DNA of 64,000 nucleotides, taken from the NCBI GenBank assembly GCA_014529385.2, contig CM043944.1, forward strand, positions 56,033,768 through 56,097,767, in the 5' to 3' direction. Made by a program: the position numbers and the translations under genes. Source of the DNA: Adiantum capillus-veneris. Lineage: Eukaryota > Streptophyta > Polypodiopsida > Polypodiales > Pteridaceae. The notes under the pieces are model-generated. The model made no database searches. It saw nothing but the letters and a program-made list of their open reading frames with translations, and had not been told where the DNA came from. Below, one piece after another: positions 11,101 to 19,853 of the stretch; position 1 is the stretch's first letter, and every line of letters begins with the position of its first letter.

Positions 11101-13182
11101 ATGCCACCAAATCCAAAGGATACATATTACATCACGCCAAGTGTAGGAATGGAGGCCATCGGTGTAGTTCTCATGCAAAAAGACCCAAAAACATGCTACA
11201 TGAGGCCAGTATACTTTGCAAGCAAAGTCATGACCGCTGCAGAGAAGGGCTACACCGATATGGAGAAGGTGGTATTCACAATTATGTTTGCGGTAAGAAA
11301 GTTCCGATCATATCTCTTACCTGCACCATTTGTCATTCTCACCATGGAAAACAATTTACCATATGTTGTGCAACACATGAGCCTCTCATTTAGGATAGCC
11401 AAATGGGTTCTAGAACTTCAAGAGTTCGAATACACTTTTCTTGTGGAAGATAGCACAAGGGTAGGTCTTGCAGACATTCTCACATACAAAGTGAGAGAAA
11501 GGAAAGAGTCACCAAAGGCAGGAGACAAAGCTACACCACAAAATAATGAGGAGGAGATGGACAATGAACACATTTTGTGCTTTGATGGAGCTTACCGACG
11601 ACAACACGATCAGGCAGCAGGGAGGGTTCTTATTCTAAGTCCACAAAGGGAAGTTCTTGTTAAGAAAGGTATCACCTTGGAAAATGTTCATTCTAATAAT
11701 GAGGCTGAGTATGTCACCTTAGAGTTGGGGCTTGAAGAATGCAGAAAACTTGGCATCGAAAGACTTATAATAAGAGGTGATTCCTTACTAGTTATTAGGC
11801 AAATCCAAGGGATATGGAAGTGCAAGAACCCTACTCTAGTGGAGTGGCTTAGAAAGGTGAAGGATTTGATAAAGAACTTTGAAGCTACACAAGTACAGCA
11901 TGTTGTGAGAACCCTCAACAAGGAAGCAGATTATCTCGCCAATGAGAAACTTCAGATCATGGTGGGAGGTGTGAAGCTCTACAAACCAAAGTACCAAGGC
12001 CAAGAGGAATTGAAGGACATCATATTTTTCCTCCAAACTGGTGAGTGCCCTAAACACTTGGATAAAGTGCAAAGGCATAGGTTGGTAAAAAAGGCAACTC
12101 CTTACCAACTCATAGGAGATGATCTGTATCATAAAGGGAAAGATTTGGTGCTAAGAAGGGTGCCCTCTGTTCAAGAAATAGAGAGAATCCTCTTTTCATG
12201 CCATGATGATGTCTGTGGGGGTCATTTTTCTCATGATATTACAAACAGGAAGATTTTGCAAGCAGGGTTTGTTTGGCCAAGTCTACACCGTGATGTCCAA
12301 CATTGGTGTAAGTCATGCAAAGGTTGTCAGATTGCTGGAAATCGACGACTCACTTATGAACCTCGAGTTCCAATAATTTCGTATGGTCCTTTTGAGAAGT
12401 GGGGTGTGGATGCAATAGGCCCCTTACCTCGCACATCTACCAGGAAGATCTTCATCATTGTGGGAGTAGATTACATGACACGATGGGCGGAGGCAGCAAG
12501 TACAACACGAATTACAGCCGAGGAGGTATCAAAATTTATCTTTGATCACATATGCAGTAGATTCGGCACACCATTAGAGATTTTGTCAGATCGTGGTCCA
12601 GGGTTTAGAGCAGAGCTCCTAGATAATCTTTTGGCAAAGTTAAAAGTCAAACATTTGCATTCTACACCTTACTACCCTCAGTGCAATGGGTTGGTTGAAA
12701 AGGTGAATGGAATGATATGTAAGATCATTTCTAAGCAGGTTGCAGATCGACCAAACGACTGGGATCGCCATTTGACCGCAGCTCTATGGGCATACAGAAC
12801 ATCTTTCAAGGTATCCACTCAATTCACTCCTTTTCATTTGGTATATGGACAGGAGGCACTCCTTCCTATTGAGGTGAAGATTGCAAGCCTACGCATTCTC
12901 TCACGGGGAGCAAAGAGGCAAAAAGAAGCTTTGCAGGAAAGAATTTTAGATCTTCAACGACTTGAGCTTGATAGAGAAGAGTCCATCGACTATTACATTG
13001 CCCAAGCCACAAGCCAAAGGGACAAAATCAACAAGAAGCTCAAGGGGAAAGGATTGAAGGAAGGTATGCTGGTTCTTCGCTATGATAACCGACTTGATAC
13101 TCGACTTGACAAAAAGTTTTTGCAAAGATGGGAGGGACCTTTCATAATAAAACAAAGTTTGGGAATGGTAGTTACATGTTAG
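8116..13182 (+). CDS. gypsy Gag-Pol polyprotein (gag, protease, RT, RNase H, archaeal-type RNase H, integrase)
   Basis: One frame open from 8059; I choose the ATG at 8116 (MSSTFPTF) because nothing earlier in frame is an ATG. Counting from that ATG: gag (about 1-250) with AKAWYEAL and LAKFGQ; zinc knuckle CWNCNKVGHGIYNC near 253-266; a Lys/Glu-rich linker; protease near 450-560 with YVDGGAQMC, so Asp-Gly-Gly where Asp-Ser/Thr-Gly is usual; RT about 690-900 with VCVDYKPLN, YFQIRIAEED, MPFGLTNAPSTF and catalytic FMDDF; a gypsy RNase H (about 990-1135); a second RNase H (about 1153-1275) with FDGAY, NNEAEY, RGDSLLV and NKEADYLAN; integrase zinc finger (H-x4-H, C-x2-C) and core with VDAIGPL, SDRGPGF and NGLVEKVNG. 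It ends shortly after RWEGPF because of a frameshift. It should be translated as one polyprotein and cut by its own protease. Confidence 0.93.
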   Translation: MSSTFPTFHSKNGEDAQEFLDNLEMAHLISGRDQEEVKLRALPLVLKGEAKAWYEALQLQKKTNWERLRAIFLAKFGQGDTPEGLWKCLLQHKQVFLEDYPSYEAVFLNLWDRWEATLQNQGGAPNFLKKDRFMDGLYPILKTKVELKFPSTFEEAREVAMVKFKKLNFQAHRTRDLNEVIERDSSPSMGAQVRGSLAQTSQIGEGSQQEILQRLTQQLESLTLNLVQGLPQQRQPREGNRNQRRQAQELRCWNCNKVGHGIYNCPHPRRIPRDIYPPRPPPLMVQQEHAQAPQILRRPPPPPVANIPPVPPLEEERGVNVIKMEEEIEVSPIHFDVMPAKKRTRAHNKDEDTRNEESEPARKERKKKSKKEEGGKKQRSRRREIAINDFPLGKNMEPYNILEDLQTQKPNISWPQLLHLSPKVRRHWSKLVSTRLPRKKEKVTIKALTSKPQQDVEPIVDAYVRGRKVSNVYVDGGAQMCVITERAMNRLGLEITKSSNCQARLANNASVKCLGIIENVKVSVCNIDARVDMYVMPAKGEGYPIILGRPWLIAVNADQKWGRGQLILKKGQHVVYDWHEGKQLDINYETTADEESEESFGSSDEESSTTTSNSEEESSLEVMGIIFNTSKTPSIEVDPTKEQTKDDKSDHKHFEDFERMLAKDLTPEKKRSYIDMLKRYPNLFITDYSQIRGVDVIEHGIELKPGTKPVAQKLRRLGKIQQEALLTEVNRLLKAGFIYPMSNSEWVSPIVVTPKKNGKWRVCVDYKPLNAATKRDHFPLPFQDEILNEVAGYECYTVCDGYSGYFQIRIAEEDQLKTTFITPWGCFAYRVMPFGLTNAPSTFIRFTNLVFQPFFGKSIRVFMDDFCIYSSQRLHSQKVEEGLRRLHQFGGQLNPEKCHIAESQVVLLGHVVSLQGIQVDPSKVNALLSLQPPTTTKELMTFNHKVRYMSRFIHLLAEAIAPLHKLANKPTFEWREEHELCFTEVKGILNSLPTIMPPNPKDTYYITPSVGMEAIGVVLMQKDPKTCYMRPVYFASKVMTAAEKGYTDMEKVVFTIMFAVRKFRSYLLPAPFVILTMENNLPYVVQHMSLSFRIAKWVLELQEFEYTFLVEDSTRVGLADILTYKVRERKESPKAGDKATPQNNEEEMDNEHILCFDGAYRRQHDQAAGRVLILSPQREVLVKKGITLENVHSNNEAEYVTLELGLEECRKLGIERLIIRGDSLLVIRQIQGIWKCKNPTLVEWLRKVKDLIKNFEATQVQHVVRTLNKEADYLANEKLQIMVGGVKLYKPKYQGQEELKDIIFFLQTGECPKHLDKVQRHRLVKKATPYQLIGDDLYHKGKDLVLRRVPSVQEIERILFSCHDDVCGGHFSHDITNRKILQAGFVWPSLHRDVQHWCKSCKGCQIAGNRRLTYEPRVPIISYGPFEKWGVDAIGPLPRTSTRKIFIIVGVDYMTRWAEAASTTRITAEEVSKFIFDHICSRFGTPLEILSDRGPGFRAELLDNLLAKLKVKHLHSTPYYPQCNGLVEKVNGMICKIISKQVADRPNDWDRHLTAALWAYRTSFKVSTQFTPFHLVYGQEALLPIEVKIASLRILSRGAKRQKEALQERILDLQRLELDREESIDYYIAQATSQRDKINKKLKGKGLKEGMLVLRYDNRLDTRLDKKFLQRWEGPFIIKQSLGMVVTC

Positions 13183-13427
13183 CAGATTTATCAGGAAAAC
13201 TCCACAAGACCAGAGTCAATGGATGGAGATTAAAGCCCTACTCTCAACGGATCAATCCGTTGATAGGAAGTCATCTACCTACATCGTTTAAGCTCCAAAT
13301 TGGCATGGCTCCCTTCGGCTTGGCAAATTCTCCACCTATTTTTAAAGCTTTGATGTGCAAAGAAGAACCAGCCTTGGAATCTCAACATACCCAAGGCAAC
13401 CCTCCCATCTCCGATTTATGGGATTGA
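13150..13427 (+). pseudogene. Frameshifted C-terminal tail of the gypsy integrase
   Basis: Directly after RWEGPFIIK the main frame ends within a few codons, but another frame continues with KFGNGSYMLADLSGKLHKTRVNGWRLKPY, the expected continuation of the GPY/F module (G-x-Y-x-L-x2-L-x-G-x5-V-N-G-x2-L-K-x-Y). A single 1-base change in the AATAAAACAAAG stretch near 13147-13156 explains it. It is the only clear break I found in this element's coding region, and the right part of the tail up to 13427 looks like linker sequence. Confidence 0.75.
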
Positions 13428-13582
13428 GGTAATGAAAAGCAGGTCTAATGGAGTAAAAGAGTGTATGTCACTCCTCCTTTTTTTAGAAAAATAAGAAAAA
13501 AAGAAAAAAAAAAGAACAAAAAGAAGAAACAAAAAAGAAAAAGGAAAAAACTCTTTTTTCATCTAGGAGCATGAATGATCCT

Positions 13583-13604
13583 AGATGAAGGGGGAGGGCT
13601 AATA
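13583..13604 (+). other. gypsy polypurine tract, with A-rich spacer before it
   Basis: AGATGAAGGGGGAGGGC followed by TAATA stands immediately before the TG of the right LTR, the expected position of the plus-strand primer. The 150 bp before it (13428-13582) contain an AAG/AAA-rich run (13487-13556) and no reading frame. Confidence 0.85.
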
Positions 13605-15428
13605 TGAGTAGCGTTAAATGGTAACCTCGCATTTGCACTACATTTCTACTCAAATGTATATATTTTTTATCAAAGTTTTAACCTAGTGTTCATTCTCTCT
13701 TTCCGCAGTAGCCTTTTTCCATACAAACACCTTACCCTTCTTAGATCTTTATACATTTACATCATATTTCTCTCTTCATGCTAAATGTAAATAGTAAACT
13801 TAATTCTACTCTCCTAGTTTTTTACTGTATATTCTTTTAACTAATTACCTTTACTAATTGAAATAGCTATCTACATCCCATAATTTGTAAATAAATAATT
13901 TATGGGCACTTATCTTACCCATCTACTCTCAAGGGTAGGGTTAACCTTGTAGCCCTTCCCTTCCCCACCATTATGTGACCCAAGTCTTGGATCATTTACT
14001 TGTGTTGGTCAACAAATCTTAAATATAATGTATATCCCCAATAAATCAAACTTTATTGGAGCCTACCTCATTTGTTTAAGGTGGATTCCCTTTTGAAAAA
14101 AGCATGCTACACCTTGGATGCATGCTAAAGGGCCCCGTACAAGGAGACTTGGTTCAAAAGGTGTTTTGGATGCATCTTGAACGCCTTAGCTCGTGGGTAT
14201 ACTTGAGGAACACTCCAAAATCAGCTTAAACACTTTGAGAAGGTCAACTTTGCCTTTTACAACACCCAATTCTGAGTTACAGGCTGAAAGTTATGGTGAA
14301 AACAAGGTGCTGCGGACACTGTTACTGCAGGTCAAAGTTACAATCAGGTAAACCACAAAGGTGAAAAGTTTTCTTGACTTCGCCAACATTCTAAAATACC
14401 AATGGGGAGTTAAAAACCACTTGCATGTGGAGGGGTCGGCTCAAGATGCTTCCAGAGACACAACAAACAGGATGGGGACACTTTGCAGGAGCCACTGGAG
14501 GGACATCATGGTGGGGCCCACATACATTATCAACCCTTATGGAGCCTCCACGACCTAAAAAGCTATTTTTAATGAAAAAATAAGTCCCTTATTTGCATAA
14601 TTGAAGGAATGGTCAAAAGGGAACCTAACTATGGTTAATTACCTACCCTAGTCAAGTTTAACCTAACCCAAGGTCTTGTACAGCTATAAAAAGGCCCTTT
14701 GGCAAGCACAAAAATACACACACCTACTCCATTGCTGCAAATAAGCTCCTCTAAGGTTAGGGAAGCCCTAATCTCTCTCTCCTCTTGTCTCCCTATCCAT
14801 TTCCTAAGCTCGCTATCATAAGCGGCACCATAGAGAGAGCATCAATATGCTATTGCTACCATTCTCTTGCAAACATTTCCCTTACTATACTCATCCCTAA
14901 ATAAGGATTGTAGATTCTATATGAGAGCAAGGATATCAAGTTCAGTGATCTATCTCCTGGTTTGATCAACAAATTGTTGCAATTGGGGTGTCGTCGTCAC
15001 ACTTTTGCTCTAAACGCATGTAAAATTGGTAAGCCTATCTTGACAGCTTCTCATATTTTGTGCTCATTGGGTTGCTTGTTTGTTTGAGAAAGTTTTTTGT
15101 GCACCATGGTGTCTATTTGCTTGGCTTCTCTCCTTATGTTGTGTGTAAGTAAGTCTTGGGGCTGCATAGATGGAGAAGAGCTCTCTATGCATGCCGCCTT
15201 ATGTGTGTAAGTAGTCTCTTCTTTTGGAAAAGGAAAGGAGTTGTCAAGTATTTGTGCATTATGGTGTTCTGAGTTTTGAGGTTTTGTGCTTGCTTTTCTT
15301 AGAAGTATATGAGCACTAATATGGTGAAAGTCAATCTTTGCATGTGAGTTTGTGCAGTGTTCAAAGGGATTGCTTAAGGAGTGTGTGTTGAATGGTTGAA
15401 GGGCATTTTGTGTTGAAGCACATAAGGA

Positions 15429-15501
<73 letters not shown>

Positions 15502-15640
15502 GTATATGGTTTGTTTTGGTTTCCTTCTTTCTCCATAAAAGAGGGCGGTGCCCCTAAGAAATATGCGTGTGTAGGGTCTCAGGGAGTGGTTGTCTGGTGG
15601 GAGCTTTGAGTTGAGCCCCATCTCAAAAAATCCGCTCTCA
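13605..15640 (+). repeat. gypsy 3' LTR (2036 bp)
   Basis: Copy of 5490-7501. It is 24 bp longer, mostly because its GT run has 70 nt (15431-15500) against 40 nt in the 5' LTR. It ends CCGCTCTCA, then the duplicated target resumes the copia sequence. Confidence 0.93.
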
Positions 15641-16739
15641 CCACACATGTGAATCTGCAGCAAGTGACAAGAATGCATCATGGACAGTAGTATTGTAAGT
15701 GCACTCTGCGCTAAAAGCCTATTATGCATCAACATCAGCATCACAGTCTCCTTTCACAGAAGACTCAACAATGGCTGTATTTGTAGTGGAACCAGCATTT
15801 GCAGTGGAACCACCCTCTTTCTTCTTAGCCTCTTTGGCCTTCAACTTAGGACACGACTTGATCAAGTGATCATTAGCTTTACAATAATGTCAACGCATCT
15901 TCCTTTTGCCCTTGTCACCAGAATTGCCCGACGAATTGTTGCCAACAGAAGCATTAGGAACAGAAGTTTTGCCACTCGCAGCAGAACCATAAGAAGTGGT
16001 TGCATTGCTGTTACCACCCTTTCTTTCAGAAGCAATAAAAGCATGTTCAATTGTACGCTATCTAGTCCTGTTTTTTTTGGAAAGTGACTCTTGCAACAGC
16101 AATGTGCATAATGCATCAAACTTCACAACTTGTGGATTTCCTTGGGTCATAAGTCTCCAAGTACTAGCAAAAGTCTGGTAAGAATCTGGTAAGGTATCAA
16201 GAACAGTCTGCACAAGAACTGTCTGAAATGACTTCTCCTGCAGAAATAAGTTGCTCATTAATATCCATGACACTAGCAAGGAAAGTGTCCATATCATCTT
16301 CCTCATGCATAATCTTCGACTCTAGCTCTTTACGCAGCAAAGCAATTTTAGCCTCATTGCGACTTGCATAAAGACCAGCCAAAATATCCCAAGCCTGTTT
16401 TGCAGATTTTGTTGAACGGATGTGAGGAACAATGGTGCGCTTCACAGACAATGCAATCAATGCATGAGCCTGTGCAGCCTTAATATCCCAACGAGCTTGT
16501 TCTGCCATTGGCAAAACAACTCTAACAGCAGTAATCCTTGTAGCAAGACCTGCAACATCCTCAACATCGCCTACATCCTCAGAACCAGGGCGTACATCAA
16601 TGCCCTGCACAATATTCCATACGCTCTTTGACACAAGAACGTGTTGTATCATATAAGCCCACATAGGGTAATTGTCCCCATCCAACCTGTCCTCAGCAAC
16701 AAACATCTTGAACACATCTGTGTTGTTGTTGTCAGCCAT
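15641..16739 (-). pseudogene. copia gag with interrupted zinc knuckle
   Basis: It starts at the ATG at 16739 (MADNNNTDVFKMF) followed by DRLDGDNYPMWAYMIQHVL, the typical gag entry of plant copia elements, then AHALIALSVKRTI, KQAWDILAGLYAS and a decayed middle. A frameshift lies near 16225: LVQTVLDTLPDSYQTFAST resumes in another frame. A stop lies near 16056. The CCHC knuckle reads x-HYCKANDHLIKSC, in which the first Cys codon is TGA (15890-15892). After it the frame runs through a Lys/Glu-rich stretch to ADSHV at the gypsy insertion. Gag normally packages the element's RNA into particles; this copy cannot. Confidence 0.85.
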
Positions 16740-17087
16740 GGTAAATGCTGCACCTAATGTGAAAATTTCCCAAAAATAGGAGAAACGGAGCGGAAAAAAC
16801 ACGTGCTATATAGCACAAACCGTAGAAGATTGTAAGGCACCTGTTATGCAGAAAACGGCACTGACAGAAAATCTGCACAAAATGATAAAATAGCCTGTGC
16901 AGTACTGCCTGTAGTGGAAACGGAGGCCGAAATGAGCCCAAATCAAAAATCTGAGCAGAATAAGCTCAACGAGATCTCCCGCAATATTTGTCGACTTGCG
17001 AACGCTTGCCAAAGCTCACTGAAATCGGAGAAAGTGAGCAGACGTGTACTGGAGCACCTGGCGACTAAGCCCGGGAGGACGCAACCT

Positions 17088-17099
17088 GCTCTCATACCA
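17088..17099 (-). other. copia primer-binding site (initiator tRNA-Met type)
   Basis: On the - strand the sequence is TGGTATGAGAGC, 11 of 12 identical to the common plant PBS TGGTATCAGAGC complementary to the 3' end of initiator tRNA-Met. It lies 2 nt inside the 5' LTR, as expected. Confidence 0.85.
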
Positions 17100-17101
17100 A
17101 T

Positions 17102-17231
17102 TGTTGGAATTAGGGTTGCAGAGAAACGCACACAGCTTGGAGAAGACAAAGGAAGCTCAAGGCACACAATAGAGAGTGTGTTACTTAATGTGCAATGGAA
17201 AGATAGATAGCCCTAGAGTGATGGGCGTATA
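17102..17231 (-). repeat. copia 5' LTR
   Basis: It matches 2003-2132. Four bases at the outer end (TACA on the + strand) present in the other LTR are missing here, directly beside the AAAAC target duplication. Confidence 0.85.
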
Positions 17232-17236
17232 AAAAC

Positions 17237-17520
17237 AACCAACAACCAACAGAAGACAATTGTAACCAAGGTTGCTGCAATCTATAGATGGATACCTCGT
17301 CATCAACTCCAAAATTAAGGCTTCTACAAAAGAAATCATTATATATGGATACCAAAACCTAAAATCAATCAAGTCAAAGCAGAAGAGAAAATTCCAAAGA
17401 TGGTCACAAAAGGACAAAAAACAAGATGGGTTCCAAAATTGCTCATGGAAACTCAATCACAAAGAACCCACACACATCAACAATCACCTCTAATGGGAGA
17501 TAAAGCAAAGGCTACATTAG
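17237..17520 (+). pseudogene. W-x-P-K repeat region, right half
   Basis: It continues the series from 1365-1970 after the copia element: RWIPRHQ (Trp codon 17289-17291), GFYKRNHYIWIPKPK (17346-17348) and TRWVPKLL (17427-17429), in one frame broken by a single stop near 17311. The G-[FY]-Y-x2-N-x2-[VI]-W motif seen twice on the left side occurs a third time here. That directly links the two flanks of the insertion as one former gene. Downstream the frame soon meets stops. The charge pattern (Lys, Gln, Ser) is like the left half. I do not recognise the protein. Confidence 0.55.
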
Positions 17521-17903
17521 TCCCTACAGGAGCTGAAGGACTTGTTTCACAAAGCAGTGTAAACATATGACAAGCAAGTCAATAGGAGCCAAAATTTGCC
17601 AACCTACTTGACAAAATGTGGCATCCAAAGACCAACATAATGGAAAAGGCCTAAATTTCAAGAACTTATGGAATTGGGTTTCTGGCTTGAGCAGGTAAGT
17701 CCAAGTCTCCATTAAAAATACATGGCGTAAAAGTCACAGTCGGGCAGCTAAGCCAATAAATGAGCAAGACATTATTCCCTAACCTTCATATAATATTTCT
17801 TGTTGTCTAAGCGTCTTAGCTATTCTAGGTATTGCTCAAGCTGGAAGAGTTGAGCTTGATTATTGTGTCGCTCATGCTGGTATAGGTGAGCATAAGAGTC
17901 GAA

Positions 17904-17926
17904 GTCATTGTAGTATAGTGGTAAGT
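17904..17926 (+). other. Fragment resembling the 5' third of tRNA-Asp
   Basis: GTCATTGTAGTATAGTGGTA plus AGT matches the conserved start of plant tRNA-Asp (GUC) at 22 of 23 positions (one G-to-A difference), covering acceptor strand and D arm. The anticodon arm, T arm and B box do not follow, so this is not a tRNA gene. It may be a tRNA-fragment insertion or the head of an unrecognised SINE. The tRNA comparison is from memory of the conserved sequence. Confidence 0.5.
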
Positions 17927-18792
17927 GAAAGAGGAAGTCCAAAAGACACGCACGCACTTAGCACAGTGAGATATGAGTGGAGAAGCTTCTACATCGAATA
18001 CCCTTCTTGCAAACGTGAAAGCTATTGAGATGTCCTTTGATGTCACATGTGCTACATTTGTTCCTTGAAGCACCCATCAACTCCATCTCTCACACTACAT
18101 ACTTTTGTTTGGCAAATTTCTTGTATGCATATAGAGTGTCCCATAATTGGCACTTGCATTAGGTATTCTTCCTTTGTTTCTCCCAAGCGCTCACCTCACA
18201 TGACAGATACTTCAAGTGGAATTTCTCAACTCCAATAAGAGCGTATACCAAAGGCACTTTTTTCCCACCAAGTTTTTTCCCTTTGGTCATTTAAGTTTTA
18301 GACCCTAATCTAGAAACCCTCATCATCGACTTCTTGTATATATTCCTTCTACATAAACAATAAGAAAATTTCTACCCAAATCAATCGACAATGACTTGAA
18401 GCAAAAATTGCAGGTCTCCATATACTTATCAAGAGAATCTTTTATCTCCTCCAAGGTCAACAACAAAGCCCCATCAACCAATGGCAAGTCAAACAATGGC
18501 CTACAACAACAAGCAATGACAAATTCCACCAGAGAGTCATCAATAACAATCAAAAGTAGCTCACACAGTGCTTCAACATTATTGCAGACAATTCAAATTA
18601 CAATGGACATGGAAAGCATACCCATCATTAAGTCCACGCCACAAAGAGGATTGGTTCTATAAACTCAAGAACATTAAAATCCTTCTTCATGGTGGTCAAG
18701 ACTGGCAACAAAAAGAAGACTGCACAATGAGAAGAAAAGTTGTCTTGATAGATCAAGTCACGTATCAACAACATGGCAGATATGAATCACTC

Positions 18793-18942
18793 AAGGAAGG
18801 GGGGAGTGTCATCAATGACAAAGCACTTCCTAAGCTAAAGACCAAAGCTAAAGACCAACCTTGAAGACAAAGCTGAAGACAAACCCTATGACAAGACTGT
18901 GCAAGGTCATGTCAAGGGACACACAATTTAGGAAGGGGGGAA
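18793..18942 (+). other. Two polypurine-tract-like runs
   Basis: AAGGAAGGGGGGAG ends at about 18807 followed by TGTCATC, and TAGGAAGGGGGGAA (18929-18942) is followed by TGTTTGAAG. The second abuts the probable LTR. Duplicated purine tracts before the 3' LTR are described for plant Sirevirus-type copia elements, so this may hint at the parentage of the outer element. Confidence 0.55.
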
Positions 18943-19853
18943 TGTTTGAAGACAAATTGAAGGGGCGCCCAACTGGTTGGACACGTAGCCGGACACCACA
19001 TTTGTACTCTATTAGTTTTCCGAGCTAGTGTAGTAATACTCTGTGTAAATCATGATTCCAGAGTAGTGGATCAAATTCCTGAGTTGTAATGATGTCATCA
19101 TATTTGTAAAGGTCCATGTGAGTCGGCCACTGGTCATTTAGAATTCCCTAGGTATAAAGGTCAATAACCTTAATGTGAAAAAGGCTTATCTTTAGAGGAG
19201 AAAGAGATCTATTGTACGTACGCTTGAGCTACTAAGCTGCTCCAAATTGTAATCGACTTTTCTAATGATTGGGTGATTCATTTTCAAATCCAAAACTTGC
19301 ATTGTGTTCCTCTCTCTTTGCTCTTTAATTCAAGTGTAAGCATTGTCAGTTTTCTTGTGGTTTGCGACTACGTGTCTGTGAGCTGTAATTGCAGATTTGA
19401 GTGCTTAAATCACTATTTTTAGTCGTTTTGATCATAGGAGAATGTTCCTAGACCATAGGGAGACCTTTCTGGATAGTTCTATTGCAGTTTTGAGGACCTT
19501 TTTCACGATGGATTGTGATTTTGGTACCTTGTTGGATTGTGAACAGACTTGCTAGGATAGTGCCCCTAGGTGTCCTAGACCTCCTCTTTAAGTTTTGTTG
19601 CATTTCGAGTCCGTTCGAGTGCCAAAATGACTTGATGACCTAGAGCTGTGAGAAAGAACACATGCAAATTTCTATGATCATTGGCTGTTGGTTTGCTTGT
19701 TAAGCTAGTGTGTTTGCTTGTTAAGGTTCACTACTTGAGATTCACAATCTCAAAGAGCCTCTGTGTCCCATCCAAGTCACTTCCTTGAGTATTGACATTA
19801 TGTTAGTACCAAAAATCTATGCTCCAGACGTCCATCGTGGCAACCTGCTAACA
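18943..19853 (+). repeat. Probable 3' LTR of the outer element
   Basis: It begins TGTTTGAAG right after a purine tract and has a candidate end at CCTGCTAACA (19853), giving TGTT...AACA ends and about 911 bp. A TATA-like GGTATAAAGG lies at 19151-19160. The partner LTR is not in the window, so the right boundary is an estimate. Confidence 0.5.

Larger units (their letters stand above)
5490..15640 (+). mobile_element. Ty3/gypsy LTR retrotransposon, nearly intact, Tat-like with dual RNase H
   Basis: LTRs at 5490-7501 and 13605-15640 flank an internal region with a candidate primer site, two short leader reading frames, one long gag-pol frame, an A-rich 3' spacer and a clear polypurine tract directly before the right LTR. 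The flanking copia sequence carries ACCAC on both sides (5485-5489 and 15640-15644). I count by eye about 27 substitutions between the LTRs over roughly 1.95 kb (about 1.4%), excluding the GT microsatellite, so the insertion is comparatively recent. Domain order (protease, RT, RNase H, second RNase H, integrase) is that of plant Tat/Ogre-type elements. It is the best preserved mobile element in the window. Confidence 0.95.
2003..17231 (-). mobile_element. Ty1/copia LTR retrotransposon, decayed, split by a gypsy element
   Basis: The element is bounded by short LTRs at 2003-2136 and 17102-17231 and by the 5-bp repeat AAAAC (1998-2002 and 17232-17236). Read on the - strand the order is 5' LTR, tRNA-iMet-type primer site, gag with a zinc knuckle, protease, integrase, reverse transcriptase, RNase H and 3' LTR, which is the copia order. 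A gypsy element (5490-15640) sits inside it between gag and the protease active site. The coding region has several stops and frameshifts, so it cannot supply its own proteins. The two LTRs differ at about 5 of 130 positions by eye, against about 1.4% for the gypsy LTRs, which fits the copia insertion being the older of the two. Confidence 0.92.
1..19853 (+). mobile_element. Interrupted LTR-type element with retropepsin-like domain and W-x-P-K motifs (left end outside window)
   Basis: The two segments 1-2002 and 17232-19853 are the flanks of a later copia insertion and carry the same 5-bp sequence AAAAC at the break, so they were once contiguous. In order they hold an unrecognised reading frame, a retropepsin-like domain, a row of W-[IV]-P-K motifs that continues across the break, a non-coding stretch, a polypurine tract and a probable 3' LTR (18943-19853). 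No integrase or reverse transcriptase belonging to this element is visible inside the window, so it is either non-autonomous or its pol lies to the left. All reading frames are broken. The same order of retropepsin, W-x-P-K, purine tract and LTR recurs on the opposite strand at 32.7-30.6 kb. Calling it an LTR element is inference from that order and the LTR-like end. Confidence 0.6.

Noticed and set aside
12946-13155. Frames on the opposite strand of the gypsy polyprotein
   Set aside because: They are shadows of the gag-pol frame.
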